Source: Tetragonia tetragonoides
Lineage: Eukaryota > Streptophyta > Magnoliopsida > Caryophyllales > Aizoaceae
DNA: 64,000 nucleotides
NCBI GenBank assembly: GCA_038025085.1
Contig: CM076148.1
Location: 37,035,691 to 37,099,690 of the forward strand
Direction of reading: 5' to 3'
The notes under the pieces are model-generated. The model worked only from the letters and a program-made list of their open reading frames with translations. It searched no databases and was not told the origin of the DNA. Each line of letters begins with the position of its first letter. Position 1 is the stretch's first letter. Made by a program: the position numbers and the translations under genes. This document shows positions 63,542-64,000 of the stretch, piece after piece.

Positions 63542-64000
63542 AGAACTGAAGATGTATCATCTTATATATAGACTACATATATATATGTAAGGATGCATGA
63601 GATGAATCATGTATTCAATAATAATCGCTCAACATAGGTTCTATATATATTAATTATGGCTTTGTTTAATTTGTAATTTTTGGGTTTGGTTTTACTACTA
63701 CGTTACCTAAGCAAAGAATATGTTCAGAGACTTCTTAACAAGAGTCTATACAATCTATTTCTTTTGTACTTGTTGGCCTGCAATTTCTATCCCCAAATGG
63801 TGAAAGGGGAGTCGGGCTTTATTCCAGGTACGTGTTCCTATTTTTAACCGCTTGTAAAAGTTGTAATCCGTTGTGGGTTTATTGTCAACTTGTAGTTTTC
63901 CTTGTAATAATATGTTTACGTTTTACTGTTTTATATTGCTTGTACACTTGGTTGGTTTTTTTAGAACTATTAATATCTAACACGACACGACAACACGATA
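63542..64000 (+). other. 3'UTR and 3' flank of the RGF-type gene
   Basis: AATAATAAT at about 63618 is a plausible poly(A) signal region. Beyond about 63660 nothing is recognised up to the window end. Confidence 0.5.

Overview
The window is plant nuclear DNA: AT-rich, intron-bearing genes, plant-type transposons and long TA and AAT/ATT microsatellites. All five decayed or intact copies of the main gene family resemble the 23 kDa jasmonate-induced proteins, which are best known from Atriplex and other Amaranthaceae. A chenopod/amaranth (Caryophyllales) source is therefore my best inference, but not proven.

Genes. The genic backbone is a same-strand tandem family of small two-exon proteins like the 23 kDa jasmonate-induced protein: gene 1 (16569-17374), gene 2 (29867-30688), gene 3 (37329-38267), an orphan second exon (39918-40112) and a divergent member (54929-55727). 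Each complete copy has a TATA box, a short non-coding leader exon, a 5'UTR intron of about 520-555 bp and one coding intron. A leader without a gene lies near 1211-1400, and decayed copies of the upstream segment lie at 1412-2180 and 2970-3611. At the right end is a three-exon gene for a secreted root growth factor (RGF/GOLVEN/CLEL) peptide precursor (61415-63541), whose promoter region is duplicated just upstream.

Layout. 1-3.6 kb: repeat copies plus a TIR element. 3.9-8.96 kb: a nearly full-length but broken LINE, minus strand. 9-15 kb: decayed spacer, a 2.3 kb Helitron with coding-like sequence, a foldback, and a Mutator-like element with a perfect 9-bp target duplication. 15-19 kb: gene 1 with a SINE in its 3' flank. 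19.1-26.8 kb: a SIRE-like Ty1-copia element, minus strand, that has lost most of pol. 27-31 kb: gene 2 with a TRIM retroelement in its upstream region. 31-34.7 kb: nested TIR element and mini-LINE, a hAT-like element, a Stowaway and spacer. 34.7-39.7 kb: gene 3. 39.7-48.5 kb: orphan exon 2 whose 3'UTR received a 6.8 kb stack of three Helitrons carrying ten CACGTG G-boxes. 49.2-53.6 kb: a non-autonomous CACTA element. 54-56 kb: the divergent gene. 57-64 kb: duplicated spacer and the RGF gene.

How it fits together. The tandem units are mutual references: several insertions (LTR element, TRIM, SINE, Stowaway, small Helitron, TIR element) can be checked against an empty site in another unit of the same window. 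This orders events as unit duplication first and most insertions afterwards, and shows a later near-identical tract between genes 1 and 2 that looks like gene conversion. The most interesting regulatory idea is that the Helitron stack brings a dense array of G-boxes, the site class bound by MYC2-type jasmonate regulators, into a cluster of jasmonate-induced-type genes. That is a hypothesis only.
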